In this document: positions 28,239 to 37,649 of the stretch, one piece after another
Numbering within the stretch: the stretch's first letter is position 1
Layout: every line of letters begins with the position of its first letter
Source: Oceanobacillus sojae
GTDB lineage: Bacteria; Bacillota; Bacilli; Bacillales; Amphibacillaceae
DNA: 64,000 nucleotides
Reading direction: 5' to 3'
Assembly: GCF_900162665.1 (NCBI RefSeq)
Contig: NZ_LT727810.1
Coordinates: forward strand, 403,067 to 467,066
Made by a program: the position numbers and the translations under genes
The notes under the pieces: model-generated
Seen by the model: only the letters and a program-made list of their open reading frames with translations
What the model was told of the DNA's origin: nothing
Database searches by the model: none

Positions 28239-30083
28239 TTGTGTGGAATTACCGGATTTATCAGCTGGGATAAACGGGCAAGTGATGAGCGGGAAATATT
28301 AGAAAAGATGACAAATACATTATCTTTGCGTGGTCCAGATGCAACGGGTTATTGGCTGGATGGTCATGTTGGATTCGGACATAAACGTCTTTCTATTATA
28401 GATTTAGAAGGCGGAAAGCAGCCAATGCGGAAAGAGTCAGAACATAACAAATACGTTATCTGTTATAATGGAGAGCTTTATAATACAGAGGAATTGCGTA
28501 AAAGCTTGATGCAGCGGGGATATACGTTTACTACATCTTCAGATACAGAGGTGCTGTTAACCAGCTATATGGAGTGGAAGGAAGACTGTGTCGATCATTT
28601 GAATGGAATTTTTGCGTTTGCTATTTGGGATGAAGCGGCAGAGAAGCTGTTTATTGCACGGGATCGCTTAGGAGTAAAGCCGCTTTTTTATAGTGAAAAA
28701 GGAAAAACATTTGTATTCGGTTCGGAAATCAAGGCACTTCTTGCTCATCCTCAAGTAACAGCCAATATTGACCGAAGCGGGCTTTCTGAGATCTTTGGCT
28801 TAGGGCCATCAAGAACACCCGGACACGGACTATTTAAAGATGTCGATGAATTAAGAGCCGGCCATGCGATGACGCTGACCAGAGGAGGGAAAAAGGTTTG
28901 GCGTTACTGGAATTTAGAAAGTAAAGAACATAAGGATTCTTTGGAGGAGACGGCAGAAAAAGTGCGGACACTATTCGTTGATTCGGTGGAGAGGCAGCTG
29001 GTATCAGATGTTCCTGTATCAACCTTTTTGTCAGGCGGTTTAGATTCCAGCGCCATTACAGCGATCGCAGCAAATCATTACAAAGAAAATGGACTGGGAG
29101 CATTACCTACCTTTTCACTGGATTACCAAGGTAACAAAAATCATTTCCAGGCAAGTAAATTTCAGCCCTCCAGTGACCAAAAATGGATTGAAAAAATGGT
29201 GGAGAGTTTCTCGACAGACCATCATGAAGAAGTGATTACAGGGATTGAGCTTGCCTCCTTATTAAAAGAAGCGGTAGAGGTGAGAGACCAGCCGGGGCAG
29301 GCAGATATTGATTCGTCTTTACTGTGGTGCTGCCGCCAAATAAAGCAGCATACTACAGTAGCATTGTCAGGGGAATGCGCAGATGAAATATTCGGCGGCT
29401 ATCCCTGGTTTCATGATCCGGAAGCAGCCGGAGACGGCTTTCCGTGGATACGCTCTTTAGATGGAAGAATTGATTTACTCCATGATGACTGGAAAAGTAA
29501 ATTAAAGATTGAGGATTATGTACGGGACAGATATCAGGAAACAATTGCAGAAACACCGCGTCTGGATGGCGAAAGCAAGGTCGATGCAAAGCGCAGGGAA
29601 TTATTTTATTTAAATATACAATGGTTTATGTCTCAGCTGTTGGATAGAAAAGACAGAATGAGCATGGGAGCAGGGCTCGAAGTGCGTGTTCCATATGCAG
29701 ATCATCATCTGGTCGAGTATGTCTGGAATATTCCTTGGGAAATAAAGATGGCAAATGGACGGGAGAAAGGCATTCTGAGAAAGGCAATGGAAGGTATTTT
29801 ACCGCAGGAGGTCCTTTATCGGAAGAAGAGTCCTTACCCAAGAACCTTCCAGCCGGAATATACAGAGCAGGTGACTCAGTGGATGCGGAAAATCTTAACC
29901 GATTCCGAAGCGAGAATTTTTGAATTTTTGAAGAAAGACAAAGTCGAAAAAATTGTGGAAAGCACCGGGAAAGAGTTTAAAGATCCCTGGTATGGTCAGC
30001 TGATGCGGGGGCCGCAATTAATCGCCCATCTCTGTCAGATTGATTATTGGCTGCGGAAATATGATATAAAGGTGAGCGAGTAG
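28239..30083 (+). CDS. asnO: Asparagine synthase (glutamine-hydrolysing), AsnO type
   Basis: A 614-residue amidotransferase making asparagine from aspartate, ATP and glutamine. The mature N-terminus would begin with Cys (MCGITGF), the glutaminase nucleophile. RLSIIDLEGGKQPM and YNGELYNTEELR complete the class II glutaminase domain. The ATP pyrophosphatase loop SGGLDSSAITA lies near residue 265. Length and sequence match B. subtilis AsnO, which is linked to sporulation, better than AsnB or AsnH. It starts at a GTG with AGAGAGGATGATG upstream. Monocistronic, flanked by terminators. Confidence 0.92.
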   Translation: MCGITGFISWDKRASDEREILEKMTNTLSLRGPDATGYWLDGHVGFGHKRLSIIDLEGGKQPMRKESEHNKYVICYNGELYNTEELRKSLMQRGYTFTTSSDTEVLLTSYMEWKEDCVDHLNGIFAFAIWDEAAEKLFIARDRLGVKPLFYSEKGKTFVFGSEIKALLAHPQVTANIDRSGLSEIFGLGPSRTPGHGLFKDVDELRAGHAMTLTRGGKKVWRYWNLESKEHKDSLEETAEKVRTLFVDSVERQLVSDVPVSTFLSGGLDSSAITAIAANHYKENGLGALPTFSLDYQGNKNHFQASKFQPSSDQKWIEKMVESFSTDHHEEVITGIELASLLKEAVEVRDQPGQADIDSSLLWCCRQIKQHTTVALSGECADEIFGGYPWFHDPEAAGDGFPWIRSLDGRIDLLHDDWKSKLKIEDYVRDRYQETIAETPRLDGESKVDAKRRELFYLNIQWFMSQLLDRKDRMSMGAGLEVRVPYADHHLVEYVWNIPWEIKMANGREKGILRKAMEGILPQEVLYRKKSPYPRTFQPEYTEQVTQWMRKILTDSEARIFEFLKKDKVEKIVESTGKEFKDPWYGQLMRGPQLIAHLCQIDYWLRKYDIKVSE

Positions 30084-30110
30084 AATAACTGTTTAATAGA
30101 TTGAAAAAGG

Positions 30111-30159
30111 AAGCGTATGATGTCAGGGGTATTTATAACCTGATATCATACGTTTTTTG
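30111..30159 (+). terminator. Terminator after asnO
   Basis: AAGCGTATGATGTCAGG pairs with CCTGATATCATACGTTT (one mismatch or wobble) and is followed by a T run. Confidence 0.83.
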
Positions 30160-30276
30160 CTTTAAAACCTTATACAGTGTTTGCTGCAGCTGTGATTATT
30201 CAATCTGTGAAACTCATTAGAGCAATAGCTGCTACATTTAATTTAACAAATATCTAAAAACTTAGAAAAAGCTGTA

Positions 30277-30305
30277 TTGACGTGAAATTTGTCGAATGGT
30301 AAGAT
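30277..30305 (+). promoter_or_regulatory. Sigma-A promoter for the M20 amidohydrolase operon
   Basis: TTGACG (30277-30282) and TAAGAT (30300-30305) are 17 bases apart and end 28 bases before the first possible start codon. Confidence 0.7.
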
Positions 30306-30332
30306 ATTATCATGCTTTAACACTTTAATAGG

Positions 30333-31619
30333 ATGAAAAAGGAGCGTTCAGAATCCATTATGTTTTTTAAGGAGCAGTATCAGCAGATAAAAGACTTTGC
30401 GGAGGATATTTATCATCATCCGGAACTGGGCTATAAAGAGCAGCGGACAAAAGAAAATATTATCCGTTTTTTGAAGGAAGTTAATCCAGAAGTTGAGATT
30501 GAGCATTTCAGTACTACTGGCTTTAAGACAACGTTAGGTCCGGAAGACGGGGATAAACATATTGCGTTTATTGCCGAGCTGGATGCAGTGTATGCTCCAT
30601 CACATATGTATGCAGATAAAAAAACAGGGGCGGCTCATAACTGCGGCCATTATACACAGGTGGCCATTGCACTTGCTGTTTACCGTTATTATGTGAAAAC
30701 AAATGCCAGCAGAAATTGGAAAAATAAAATAACCTTTGTCTTTGTTCCGGCGGAAGAATATTTAGATTTAGCTTATCGGGATGAATTAATCGAACAGGGA
30801 ACCATCACACATTATGGCGGAAAGCCGGAAGCGATGAAGTTTGGTGTGTTTGATGATATTGATTTAGCTATTTGTGTCCATGCCATTGGTGGGGAATTTG
30901 ATAATAGAACAGTGAATGTGAATTGTGATTTAGCCGGTTTTCTTTATAAGAAGTATACCTTTAAAGGAAAAGCAACACATGCCGGATTTGATCCATTTTC
31001 CAGTAAGAACGCATACAGCATGTCAACGGTTTTTAATACAGCAGTCGGCTTAATGAGACAGCAGCTGGATGAGAAGGAGCATGTCCGGATTAATCCAATT
31101 GTGATGGGATCGGATATGTCTACGAATGTTATTCCGAATGAAATTACGGTTGGAACAGATCTCCGGACCAAAACAGTTGATTATTTAAAAGAAGCAGCAG
31201 CAAAGCTGGATGATGCGGCGAGAGGCAGTGCTATTGCCTTGCAGGGGGAAGTAGCAGCACAGACGCAAATGGGATACCTTCCTTTTATTCAGGACAGATA
31301 CCTGTCAACCTTTGTACAGGCTGTATTTGATGATTTTTCAGGAATTGATGAAATCGATAATGAAAGCTTTATTAGTGCAGCAGGGGATATTGGAGATCTA
31401 TCCTATATGATTCCGTGTATTCAAATTGGCTACAGCGGCTTTACCGGAACGATTCATGGTGATGATTTTATTGATGTGGATCCAGAATTTATCTATCATA
31501 TTTTCCCGGAATTCGTTGCAGGAGTATTAGAAAATATAGATGAAAATGTAGATAAGCAAAAGCTGTACAAGCGTTCTTATTCGGAATACCTTTCCGTCAT
31601 TAACCAGATTGTTGATTAA
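30333..31619 (+). CDS. M20 family amidohydrolase (N-acyl amino acid or peptide amidase)
   Basis: A 428-residue cytoplasmic metallo-amidohydrolase of family M20. HHPELGYKEQRTKENI opens the catalytic domain. The metal ligands are all present: His/Cys in AHNCGHYTQ, Glu-Glu in PAEEY, His in KATHAGFDPFSSKNA and His in GTIHGDDF. A dimerisation lid lies between. The usual HACGHD motif reads HNCGHY here. The start is uncertain: ATG 30333 (weak site) or ATG 30360, which begins MFFKEQYQQ. It is followed after 35 bases by two membrane-protein genes, suggesting import and hydrolysis of an acylated amino acid or dipeptide. Confidence 0.82.
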   Translation: MKKERSESIMFFKEQYQQIKDFAEDIYHHPELGYKEQRTKENIIRFLKEVNPEVEIEHFSTTGFKTTLGPEDGDKHIAFIAELDAVYAPSHMYADKKTGAAHNCGHYTQVAIALAVYRYYVKTNASRNWKNKITFVFVPAEEYLDLAYRDELIEQGTITHYGGKPEAMKFGVFDDIDLAICVHAIGGEFDNRTVNVNCDLAGFLYKKYTFKGKATHAGFDPFSSKNAYSMSTVFNTAVGLMRQQLDEKEHVRINPIVMGSDMSTNVIPNEITVGTDLRTKTVDYLKEAAAKLDDAARGSAIALQGEVAAQTQMGYLPFIQDRYLSTFVQAVFDDFSGIDEIDNESFISAAGDIGDLSYMIPCIQIGYSGFTGTIHGDDFIDVDPEFIYHIFPEFVAGVLENIDENVDKQKLYKRSYSEYLSVINQIVD

Positions 31620-31654
31620 CCCATCTAATTATATTTAGGAATTGAGGAATATAT

Positions 31655-32446
31655 ATGGTTAAAAACTTTGTTTATTTTTTAGTTTTTGTATTAGCGGTAA
31701 TTGCAGCGGCTGAGCTGATTGGGATCCAGACCATTTCGATAGGGTCTATGACCATCTCCATGCTCCCGTTAGTATTTGCGATTGCAATTGCTATGATTCT
31801 TGCTTTGCCGTTCTTGAGGAAAGGTATTCTGAAAAAGATTTATAGTAAGAAGAATGTTGATTTTGCGAGTAAATATTTAATTTTTATCATGCTGCCGCTT
31901 ATGGCCAGATATGGATCAGATGTGGCACCGCAGATTCGGGAAATCCTGCAGGTTGGCTGGGTGTTTATCATTCAGGAAATTGGTAATCTGGGGACCGTTC
32001 TTATCGGGCTGCCAATAGCGATATTAATCGGTTTACGCCGGGAAGCAATTGGGGCAACGTTAGGAATAGGGAGAGAGGGAGAGCTTGCATATATTTCTGA
32101 AAAGTATACGCTGGAATCTCCAGAAGGGCGGGGCGTTATCTCGCTCTATGTTATCGGTACGTTGTTTGGAACGATGTTCTTTAGTATTTTTGCACCTATT
32201 TTACTTGATTTCGGATTTCGGGTCGAAGCACTTGCAATGGCGTCCGGGGTTGGATCCGGGAGTATGATGAGTGCTTCATCAGCAACATTGGTTGCAAGAG
32301 TTCCAGAAATGGAGAGTACGATTTTAGCCTATGCTTCAGCCAGTCAGCTGTTAACGAGTTTTATAGGAACATTTACCATGGTGTTTCTTGCAGCTCCCTT
32401 ACAGCAGTTTATGTATAAGTTTTTAGTTAGAGGTGACAAAAAATGA
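31655..32446 (+). CDS. DUF3100-like integral membrane protein
   Basis: A 263-residue hydrophobic protein with about seven membrane segments. The N-terminal ELIGIQTISIGSMTISMLPLVFA and the Gly/Ser-rich GVGSGSMMSASSATLVARVPEME segment near residues 205-228 resemble what I remember of the uncharacterised DUF3100 family. It has a start four codons into a clear hydrophobic helix and a modest ribosome site (GAGGAA). It overlaps the next gene by four bases and lies 35 bases after the amidohydrolase, so the three are probably one transport-and-hydrolysis unit. Function is inferred from context only. Confidence 0.6.
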   Translation: MVKNFVYFLVFVLAVIAAAELIGIQTISIGSMTISMLPLVFAIAIAMILALPFLRKGILKKIYSKKNVDFASKYLIFIMLPLMARYGSDVAPQIREILQVGWVFIIQEIGNLGTVLIGLPIAILIGLRREAIGATLGIGREGELAYISEKYTLESPEGRGVISLYVIGTLFGTMFFSIFAPILLDFGFRVEALAMASGVGSGSMMSASSATLVARVPEMESTILAYASASQLLTSFIGTFTMVFLAAPLQQFMYKFLVRGDKK

Positions 32447-32928
32447 GCCCGACAATGCGCCGTTATGTCCGTTATGCGTTAGTGCTTTTGTTAAGTGTAT
32501 CTTTAATTCTGTTTACACAGGAAATTAAGCTGTTAAAAAATCCCGATTCGACACCAATTACATCCATGACCTTTGTCGGTTTAGGCATCCTCTGGTTATT
32601 TTCATTTATAGGTGTTATTATTGCTGATTTAATGAAATTGGTTCCTATTAAGGTCATTCGTGATTTTCCGATTTTAGGCTGGGTATCTATTGCCTCCTTA
32701 ACGATGTGTCTGGTCTCAGACTTTTTTGTTGAAGCAATCCAGTCTGTTGATTTTCTGGCTATTACAACACCGATCTTGACTGTTGCCGGGATTTCTGTAG
32801 CAAACCGCCTTGTGGATTTGCGGAAAACATCCTGGAAAGTTGCGATTGTAGCTGTATTTGTTTTTGCAGGTACTTATTTATGCAGTGCTTTATTGGCACA
32901 GCTCGGGCTTTTCCTCGCAGAAAACTAG
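32443..32928 (+). CDS. Small membrane protein, partner of the DUF3100-like protein
   Basis: A 161-residue protein with four predicted membrane helices (about residues 10-25, 43-62, 75-100 and 130-155). I do not recognise a named family. Its ATG overlaps the stop of the DUF3100-like gene (ATGA), which implies coupled translation and a joint complex. It may supply the second half of a transporter. It is followed by a terminator at 32938. Confidence 0.65.
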   Translation: MSPTMRRYVRYALVLLLSVSLILFTQEIKLLKNPDSTPITSMTFVGLGILWLFSFIGVIIADLMKLVPIKVIRDFPILGWVSIASLTMCLVSDFFVEAIQSVDFLAITTPILTVAGISVANRLVDLRKTSWKVAIVAVFVFAGTYLCSALLAQLGLFLAEN

Positions 32929-32937
32929 ATTACTTTA

Positions 32938-32974
32938 AAAGACTTTCCTATTAAGATGGGAGGGTCTTTTTTCA
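32938..32974 (+). terminator. Terminator after the amidohydrolase operon
   Basis: AAAGACTTTCCT pairs with GGGAGGGTCTTT using several G-U pairs, followed by TTT. Confidence 0.7.
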
Positions 32975-33081
32975 TACGATTAACAGAAGAAATGTACGGT
33001 CTGGCAAGAACACATACAGATTCAAGAATAAATATGATAGACTATAAGGATAGTAGAGTAAGACATATGTTGACTTTCTTT

Positions 33082-33097
33082 AACGGAATATACCGTT
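33082..33097. promoter_or_regulatory. Palindrome upstream of the ywrD-like operon
   Basis: AACGGAATATACCGTT pairs at seven of eight half-site positions. It lies 42 bases upstream of the start and just downstream of a possible -35 TTGACT (33070-33075), a good position for an operator. Confidence 0.4.
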
Positions 33098-33138
33098 TTT
33101 CCGCAAAATAATATAAATACATCTGAAAGGATGAGCAG

Positions 33139-34749
33139 ATGGAGCATATACATAATAAATTTAATCCTTATGCAATTGCAAGAGAATCTGTATACGCCAG
33201 AAAGGGAATGGTGGCCACAACACAGCCTTTGGCGGCAGAAGCAGGCTTGGAAATCCTGAAAAAAGGAGGGAATGCCATCGATGCTGCTATTGCGACAGCG
33301 GCTTGTTTGACAGTTGTAGAGCCCACTTCAAACGGGATTGGCGGAGATGCCTTTGCACTTGTATGGACAAAAGGGAAATTACACGGATTAAATGGAAGCG
33401 GGAGGTCCCCGGAGAGTATTTCCATAGAAGCAGTAAAAGAAAAAGGATATGATGCTATTCCAAAATTCGGATGGATTCCCGTTACGGTGCCGGGTGTGCC
33501 GAAAGCATGGGTTGAATTATCTGAACGTTTCGGTAAGTTATCCTTAAAAGAAACACTGCAGCCGGCTGTTCGTTATGCCCGTGAGGGATTTCCTGTTTCA
33601 CCGACACTGGCACGATTTTGGAAAAGGGCATATCAAATGTATAAAAAGGAAGAGGGATATGATTTTAATGCCTGGTTTGAACTCTTTGCTCCGAACGGCA
33701 GAGCTCCAAAAGTAGGAGAGATTTGGGAATCAGCTGATCATGCAGCTACTTTAGAAAAAATTGCAGAAACAAATGCAGCTTCCTTTTATGAAGGAGAGCT
33801 GGCTGAAAAGATTGCGCAAGCGTCTAAAGAAGCTGGTGGATTTTTAACGAAGACAGATTTAGAAAAATATAAATCAGAATGGGTAGAACCGGTAAAGGTA
33901 AATTACCGCGGGTATGATATTTGGGAAATTCCACCGAACGGGCAGGGAATCATAGCACTGGAAGCATTGAATATATTAAAAGGATATAAATTTACAGTAA
34001 AAGAATCAGTGGATACATATCATAAACAAATGGAAGCCATCAAGCTGGCCTTTGAAGATGGGAAACAGCATATTACCGAGGAGGCGAAGATGCGCTATAC
34101 AACGAAGCAGCTGCTAAGCGATCAATATGCAGCAGAAAGAAGAGCACTTATTAGTGACGAAGCGATTCTGCCTGAGGCCGGAACCCCTTCCGGCAGCGGC
34201 ACCGTTTATTTAGCAGCAGCTGACGAGGAAGGGAATATGGTTTCCTTTATCCAGAGTAATTATATGGGCTTCGGTTCAGGTATTGTTATCCCGGGGACAG
34301 GTATTACTATGCAAAATCGCGGCTTTGGCTTTTCAATGGACAAGACGCATATTAACGTATTAGAAGGCGGAAAAAAGACATTTCATACAATTATTCCAGG
34401 CTTTGTTACAAAGGATAATGAAGCTGTCGGACCGTTTAGCATCATGGGAGGATTTATGCAGCCACAGGGGCATATGCAGATTATTATGAATACCATTGAT
34501 TTTGGACTTCATCCGCAAGCTGCTTTAGATGCACCGAGGTGGCAATGGATAAAAGAGAAAAAGATAGAGGTGGAGAATCGATTTTCTTATACAATTGCTC
34601 AAGAATTAAGGCAAAAAGGGCATGATATTCAAATACAGCTGGAGCCGAACAGCTTTGGACGCGGACAGATTATCTGGCGTGACCCGGAAACAGGCGTGCT
34701 TGCCGGAGGGACTGAGTCACGGGCAGATGGTCATATTGCTGTATGGTAG
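33139..34749 (+). CDS. ywrD: Gamma-glutamyltransferase family protein (YwrD-like)
   Basis: A 536-residue Ntn-hydrolase. There is no signal peptide, unlike secreted Ggt, so it should act in the cytoplasm, as expected for YwrD. The large-subunit start GMVATTQPLAAEAGLEILKKGGNAIDAA and the autocleavage site with the nucleophilic Thr in GSGTVYLAAADEEGNMVS (about residue 354) are intact. It would self-cleave into two chains and transfer or hydrolyse gamma-glutamyl groups. AAGGATGAG precedes the ATG. It lies 31 bases upstream of two chromate-transporter-like genes, the same association as ywrD and ywrB-ywrA in B. subtilis. Confidence 0.85.
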   Translation: MEHIHNKFNPYAIARESVYARKGMVATTQPLAAEAGLEILKKGGNAIDAAIATAACLTVVEPTSNGIGGDAFALVWTKGKLHGLNGSGRSPESISIEAVKEKGYDAIPKFGWIPVTVPGVPKAWVELSERFGKLSLKETLQPAVRYAREGFPVSPTLARFWKRAYQMYKKEEGYDFNAWFELFAPNGRAPKVGEIWESADHAATLEKIAETNAASFYEGELAEKIAQASKEAGGFLTKTDLEKYKSEWVEPVKVNYRGYDIWEIPPNGQGIIALEALNILKGYKFTVKESVDTYHKQMEAIKLAFEDGKQHITEEAKMRYTTKQLLSDQYAAERRALISDEAILPEAGTPSGSGTVYLAAADEEGNMVSFIQSNYMGFGSGIVIPGTGITMQNRGFGFSMDKTHINVLEGGKKTFHTIIPGFVTKDNEAVGPFSIMGGFMQPQGHMQIIMNTIDFGLHPQAALDAPRWQWIKEKKIEVENRFSYTIAQELRQKGHDIQIQLEPNSFGRGQIIWRDPETGVLAGGTESRADGHIAVW

Positions 34750-34780
34750 GTGAAAAATGGTGTAGAGAAGGGTTATATTT

Positions 34781-35344
34781 ATGAAAAAGCAATGGGAAAT
34801 TTTTATTGCTTTCTTCCGGGTAGGAATGCTGGGCTTCGGCGGCGGGCCGGCCTCCATTCCATTAATGCGGAAGGAAGCTGTTGAGAAGTATAAATGGATG
34901 GATGAGGACGAATTTATAGATATGCTGTCGATCAGTAATACTTTGCCGGGACCAATAGCTACAAAGCTGGCAGGCTATATCGGCTATCGTGTCTCAGGCT
35001 GGATTGGAATGCTGAATGCGTTAATTGCTTCCGTTGTTCCAACGGTTTTACTGATTATTATTTTATTAAGGACATTATCAGAGGTTCGTGAATTTGATTG
35101 GGTCAAAGGCATGACAGCTGCTGTTGTAGCTGTTGTCGGTATGATGATGGCAGTCCTTACCTGGCAATTTTTATATAAAGCGGGAAAGGGACTGGGCTGG
35201 TGGACGGCTTCTATAATGCTTGCTGTTATTTTTATTGTTTTAAATATCCTGCATATTCATCCGGGAATCGTGATTGGAATTCTTTTAATTATCGCATTTG
35301 CTCTTCCAGTAAAGAAGAAGGAGGAAGAGGGTGAACGTTCATGA
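34781..35344 (+). CDS. ywrB: CHR-family transporter, N-type half (YwrB-like)
   Basis: A 187-residue short-chain chromate-transport (CHR) protein. FFRVGMLGFGGGPASIPLMRKEAVEKY and the conserved NTLPGPIATKLAGYIGY are the family marks, followed by about four hydrophobic segments and a basic-acidic tail. Short CHR proteins work as heterologous pairs, and the second half overlaps this gene by four bases. In B. subtilis such a pair exports chromate; the natural substrate may differ. Located after the YwrD-like gene. Confidence 0.82.
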   Translation: MKKQWEIFIAFFRVGMLGFGGGPASIPLMRKEAVEKYKWMDEDEFIDMLSISNTLPGPIATKLAGYIGYRVSGWIGMLNALIASVVPTVLLIIILLRTLSEVREFDWVKGMTAAVVAVVGMMMAVLTWQFLYKAGKGLGWWTASIMLAVIFIVLNILHIHPGIVIGILLIIAFALPVKKKEEEGERS

Positions 35345-35868
35345 TTTTTTGGGATATTTTTGTTGCCTTTTTTCTTCCTGGCGTGCTTGGATATGGAGGC
35401 GGACCGGCGTCCATATCCTTAGTAGAGAATGAAGTTGTACGTAATTATGGATGGATGTCTGTGCAGGAGTTTGGAGAGGTACTGGCTTTTGCTAATTCCT
35501 TACCGGGACCAATTGCAACAAAAATGGCGGGGTATGTCGGTTATGAACTGGGCGGTGTGCTGGGTTCCTTTATTGGGATTTTTGCTACAGTTGCTCCTTC
35601 TTTAATTTTAATGATTGTACTGGGAGGAATTTTACTTAAATATAAAAAGTCCAAACGAGTACATAGATTGACTGTGTTTGTACAGCCTGTTATTGCTGTA
35701 CTGCTGGGAGTAATTGCCTGGAATTTCTGGACAGAAGCATATGTCAGTATTGGCTTACTGCAGACTGCGATTATTATTCTGATCAGCTTTTACCTGATAG
35801 AGATTAAACAGGTGCATCCAGCCTTTGTTATTGGTGGAGCAATGCTGTACGGAGGATTTTTTCTATGA
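35341..35868 (+). CDS. ywrA: CHR-family transporter, C-type half (YwrA-like)
   Basis: A 175-residue partner of the previous protein, with the same marks, GVLGYGGGPASISLVENEVV and NSLPGPIATKMAGYVGYELGG, and five or so hydrophobic stretches. The ATG overlaps the stop of the first half, so the two are produced together and probably insert in opposite orientation. Frame and length are normal. Confidence 0.82.
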   Translation: MIFWDIFVAFFLPGVLGYGGGPASISLVENEVVRNYGWMSVQEFGEVLAFANSLPGPIATKMAGYVGYELGGVLGSFIGIFATVAPSLILMIVLGGILLKYKKSKRVHRLTVFVQPVIAVLLGVIAWNFWTEAYVSIGLLQTAIIILISFYLIEIKQVHPAFVIGGAMLYGGFFL

Positions 35869-36186
35869 AGTGAATGAAAAAATAGTACAGAGATATCAAG
35901 ACATTTTGTTGGAGAAGAAGAGGGTATCTTTTTCTAACAGATGTCTTTTTACATTTAAAAATAACATTTATTTCCTTGATTTTATGTTAGTAAGTGATAA
36001 AAAAAACAAATTCATGGAAGCATTAGGTCTGTTTATCCCGCATCCGGAAAAGATTCTAAAAAGCTAATAGTATTTTGGCAACAAGCGCGTGACAAAGTTG
36101 CATTTTGATTAGGTTGTTTTCCCTATATAACAGAGAATAAAATAAAGGTAAGAACACAATCCAAAAAAATGAAAGGGGTTAACAAC
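35869..36186. other. Intergenic region before the mannitol operon
   Basis: These 318 bases hold a probable terminator (listed next) and the unlocated mtlA promoter; TATATA/TATAAC near 36124-36131 may be its -10. No cre-like site was recognised. A short frame at 35825-36067 is not protein-like and overlaps ywrA. Confidence 0.5.
35900..35952 (+). terminator. Probable terminator after the CHR pair
   Basis: AAGACAT (35900) pairs with ATGTCTT (near 35947), and TGTTGGA with TCTAACA inside it, with a large loop and TTTTTA after. Confidence 0.5.
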
Positions 36187-37623
36187 ATGTCAACACAAAA
36201 TAACGGTATACGTGCAAAGGTACAAAAGTTTGGCAGCAACCTCAGCGGAATGGTTATGCCAAATATTGGCGCATTTATTGCGTGGGGACTTATTACTGCA
36301 TTATTTATTCCGGATGGCTGGATTCCAAATGAAAATATGGCGTCCCTAGTTGATCCAATGATCAAATATTTATTACCATTATTGATTGGTTTCACTGGCG
36401 GCCGTATAGTCTATGATATCCGTGGAGGAGTTGTCGGTGCTACTGCGACAATGGGGGTTATCGTCGGAGCTGACCAGCCGATGTTCCTTGGAGCAATGAT
36501 AATGGGACCGCTGGCCGGTTACCTGATGAAGAAAATTGATGATTTATTCCAGGCGAAAATTCGTCAGGGCTTTGAAATGCTATATAATAATTTCTCAGCC
36601 GGGATTTTAGCTGCTATTCTTGCTATGATAGCTGTAGCAGGAATTGGACCATTAGTATCTGGTTTGACAAATGCTTTAGCAAAAGGCGTCGAAGCTATTG
36701 TGAACGCAGGTTTACTGCCATTAACCAGTATCATTTTAGAGCCTGCCAAGACACTGTTTTTAAATAATGCCATTAACCATGGTATACTGACGCCGCTTGG
36801 TACAGAACAGTCATTAGAAACAGGGAAATCTATTCTTTTCCTTCTGGAAGCAAACCCTGGACCGGGGTTGGGAATTTTACTTGCTTTTGCTTTCTTTGGA
36901 AAAGGCGTGTCAAAGGCATCTGCACCAGGAGCAGCAATTATTCAATTCTTAGGCGGTATTCATGAAATTTATTTCCCTTACATCTTAATGAAGCCTACAT
37001 TGATTATTGCAGCCATTTTCGGTGGTATGTCAGGTATATTTACACTTCAGTTATTTGATGCAGGATTGAGAGCTGCTGCTTCACCAGGAAGTATTTTCGC
37101 AGTTATAGCAATGACGCCAGGTAATCTGAACAGCTATATAGGGGTAATCTTAAGTGTCCTGATAGCAGCTGCAGTTTCCTTTGCCATTGCGTCCTTTATC
37201 CTGAAGACCTCCAAAGGCGGAGAAGAGGACCTTACTGCTTCCACTGAAAAAATGGAAGCTATGAAAGGGAAGAAGAGCAGTGTCAGCAGTTCATTGACAG
37301 GGGATAAAGAAGCAGATAATGGAGAAACTCCTGTTAAGGAGACAGCAGAAGTGAACAAAATTATCTTTGCCTGTGATGCCGGCATGGGTTCCAGTGCAAT
37401 GGGAGCTTCCCTGTTAAAGAATAAATTCAAGAAGAGCGGAATTGACATTGATGTAACGAATAAAGCAATTAATGAAATTCCGGAAGATGCTGATATTATT
37501 ATTACACAAAAAACGCTGACAGACCGCGCTAAGGCAAAACGTCCGGACGCAGAGCATATCTCTGTAGATAATTTCTTAAACAGTCCGCGTTATGATGAAC
37601 TGGTGGAGCGGTTAAAAGACTAA
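36187..37623 (+). CDS. mtlA: Mannitol-specific PTS enzyme IICB
   Basis: A 478-residue membrane permease-kinase. The EIIC domain (about residues 1-340) starts RAKVQKFGSNLSGMVMPNIGAFIAWGL and has GGIHEIYFPYILMKP, the mannitol-family substrate loop. The EIIB domain (about 385-478) has the phosphorylated Cys in FACDAGMGSSAMGASLLKNK. There is no EIIA, which is supplied by mtlF. The ATG at 36187 follows GAAAGGGG; an in-frame ATG six codons earlier has no site. Neighbours mtlR, mtlF and mtlD confirm mannitol as substrate. Confidence 0.94.
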   Translation: MSTQNNGIRAKVQKFGSNLSGMVMPNIGAFIAWGLITALFIPDGWIPNENMASLVDPMIKYLLPLLIGFTGGRIVYDIRGGVVGATATMGVIVGADQPMFLGAMIMGPLAGYLMKKIDDLFQAKIRQGFEMLYNNFSAGILAAILAMIAVAGIGPLVSGLTNALAKGVEAIVNAGLLPLTSIILEPAKTLFLNNAINHGILTPLGTEQSLETGKSILFLLEANPGPGLGILLAFAFFGKGVSKASAPGAAIIQFLGGIHEIYFPYILMKPTLIIAAIFGGMSGIFTLQLFDAGLRAAASPGSIFAVIAMTPGNLNSYIGVILSVLIAAAVSFAIASFILKTSKGGEEDLTASTEKMEAMKGKKSSVSSSLTGDKEADNGETPVKETAEVNKIIFACDAGMGSSAMGASLLKNKFKKSGIDIDVTNKAINEIPEDADIIITQKTLTDRAKAKRPDAEHISVDNFLNSPRYDELVERLKD

Positions 37624-37649
37624 TACATCTGAAACAGTTATAATATGAT

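Noticed and set aside
35825-36067. 80-codon plus-strand frame after ywrA
   Set aside because: It overlaps ywrA in another frame, covers a terminator and has no protein-like pattern.
36068-36120. Possible catabolite-response element before mtlA (TGGCAACAAGCGCGTGACA)
   Set aside because: It does not match the cre consensus spacing; too many mismatches.
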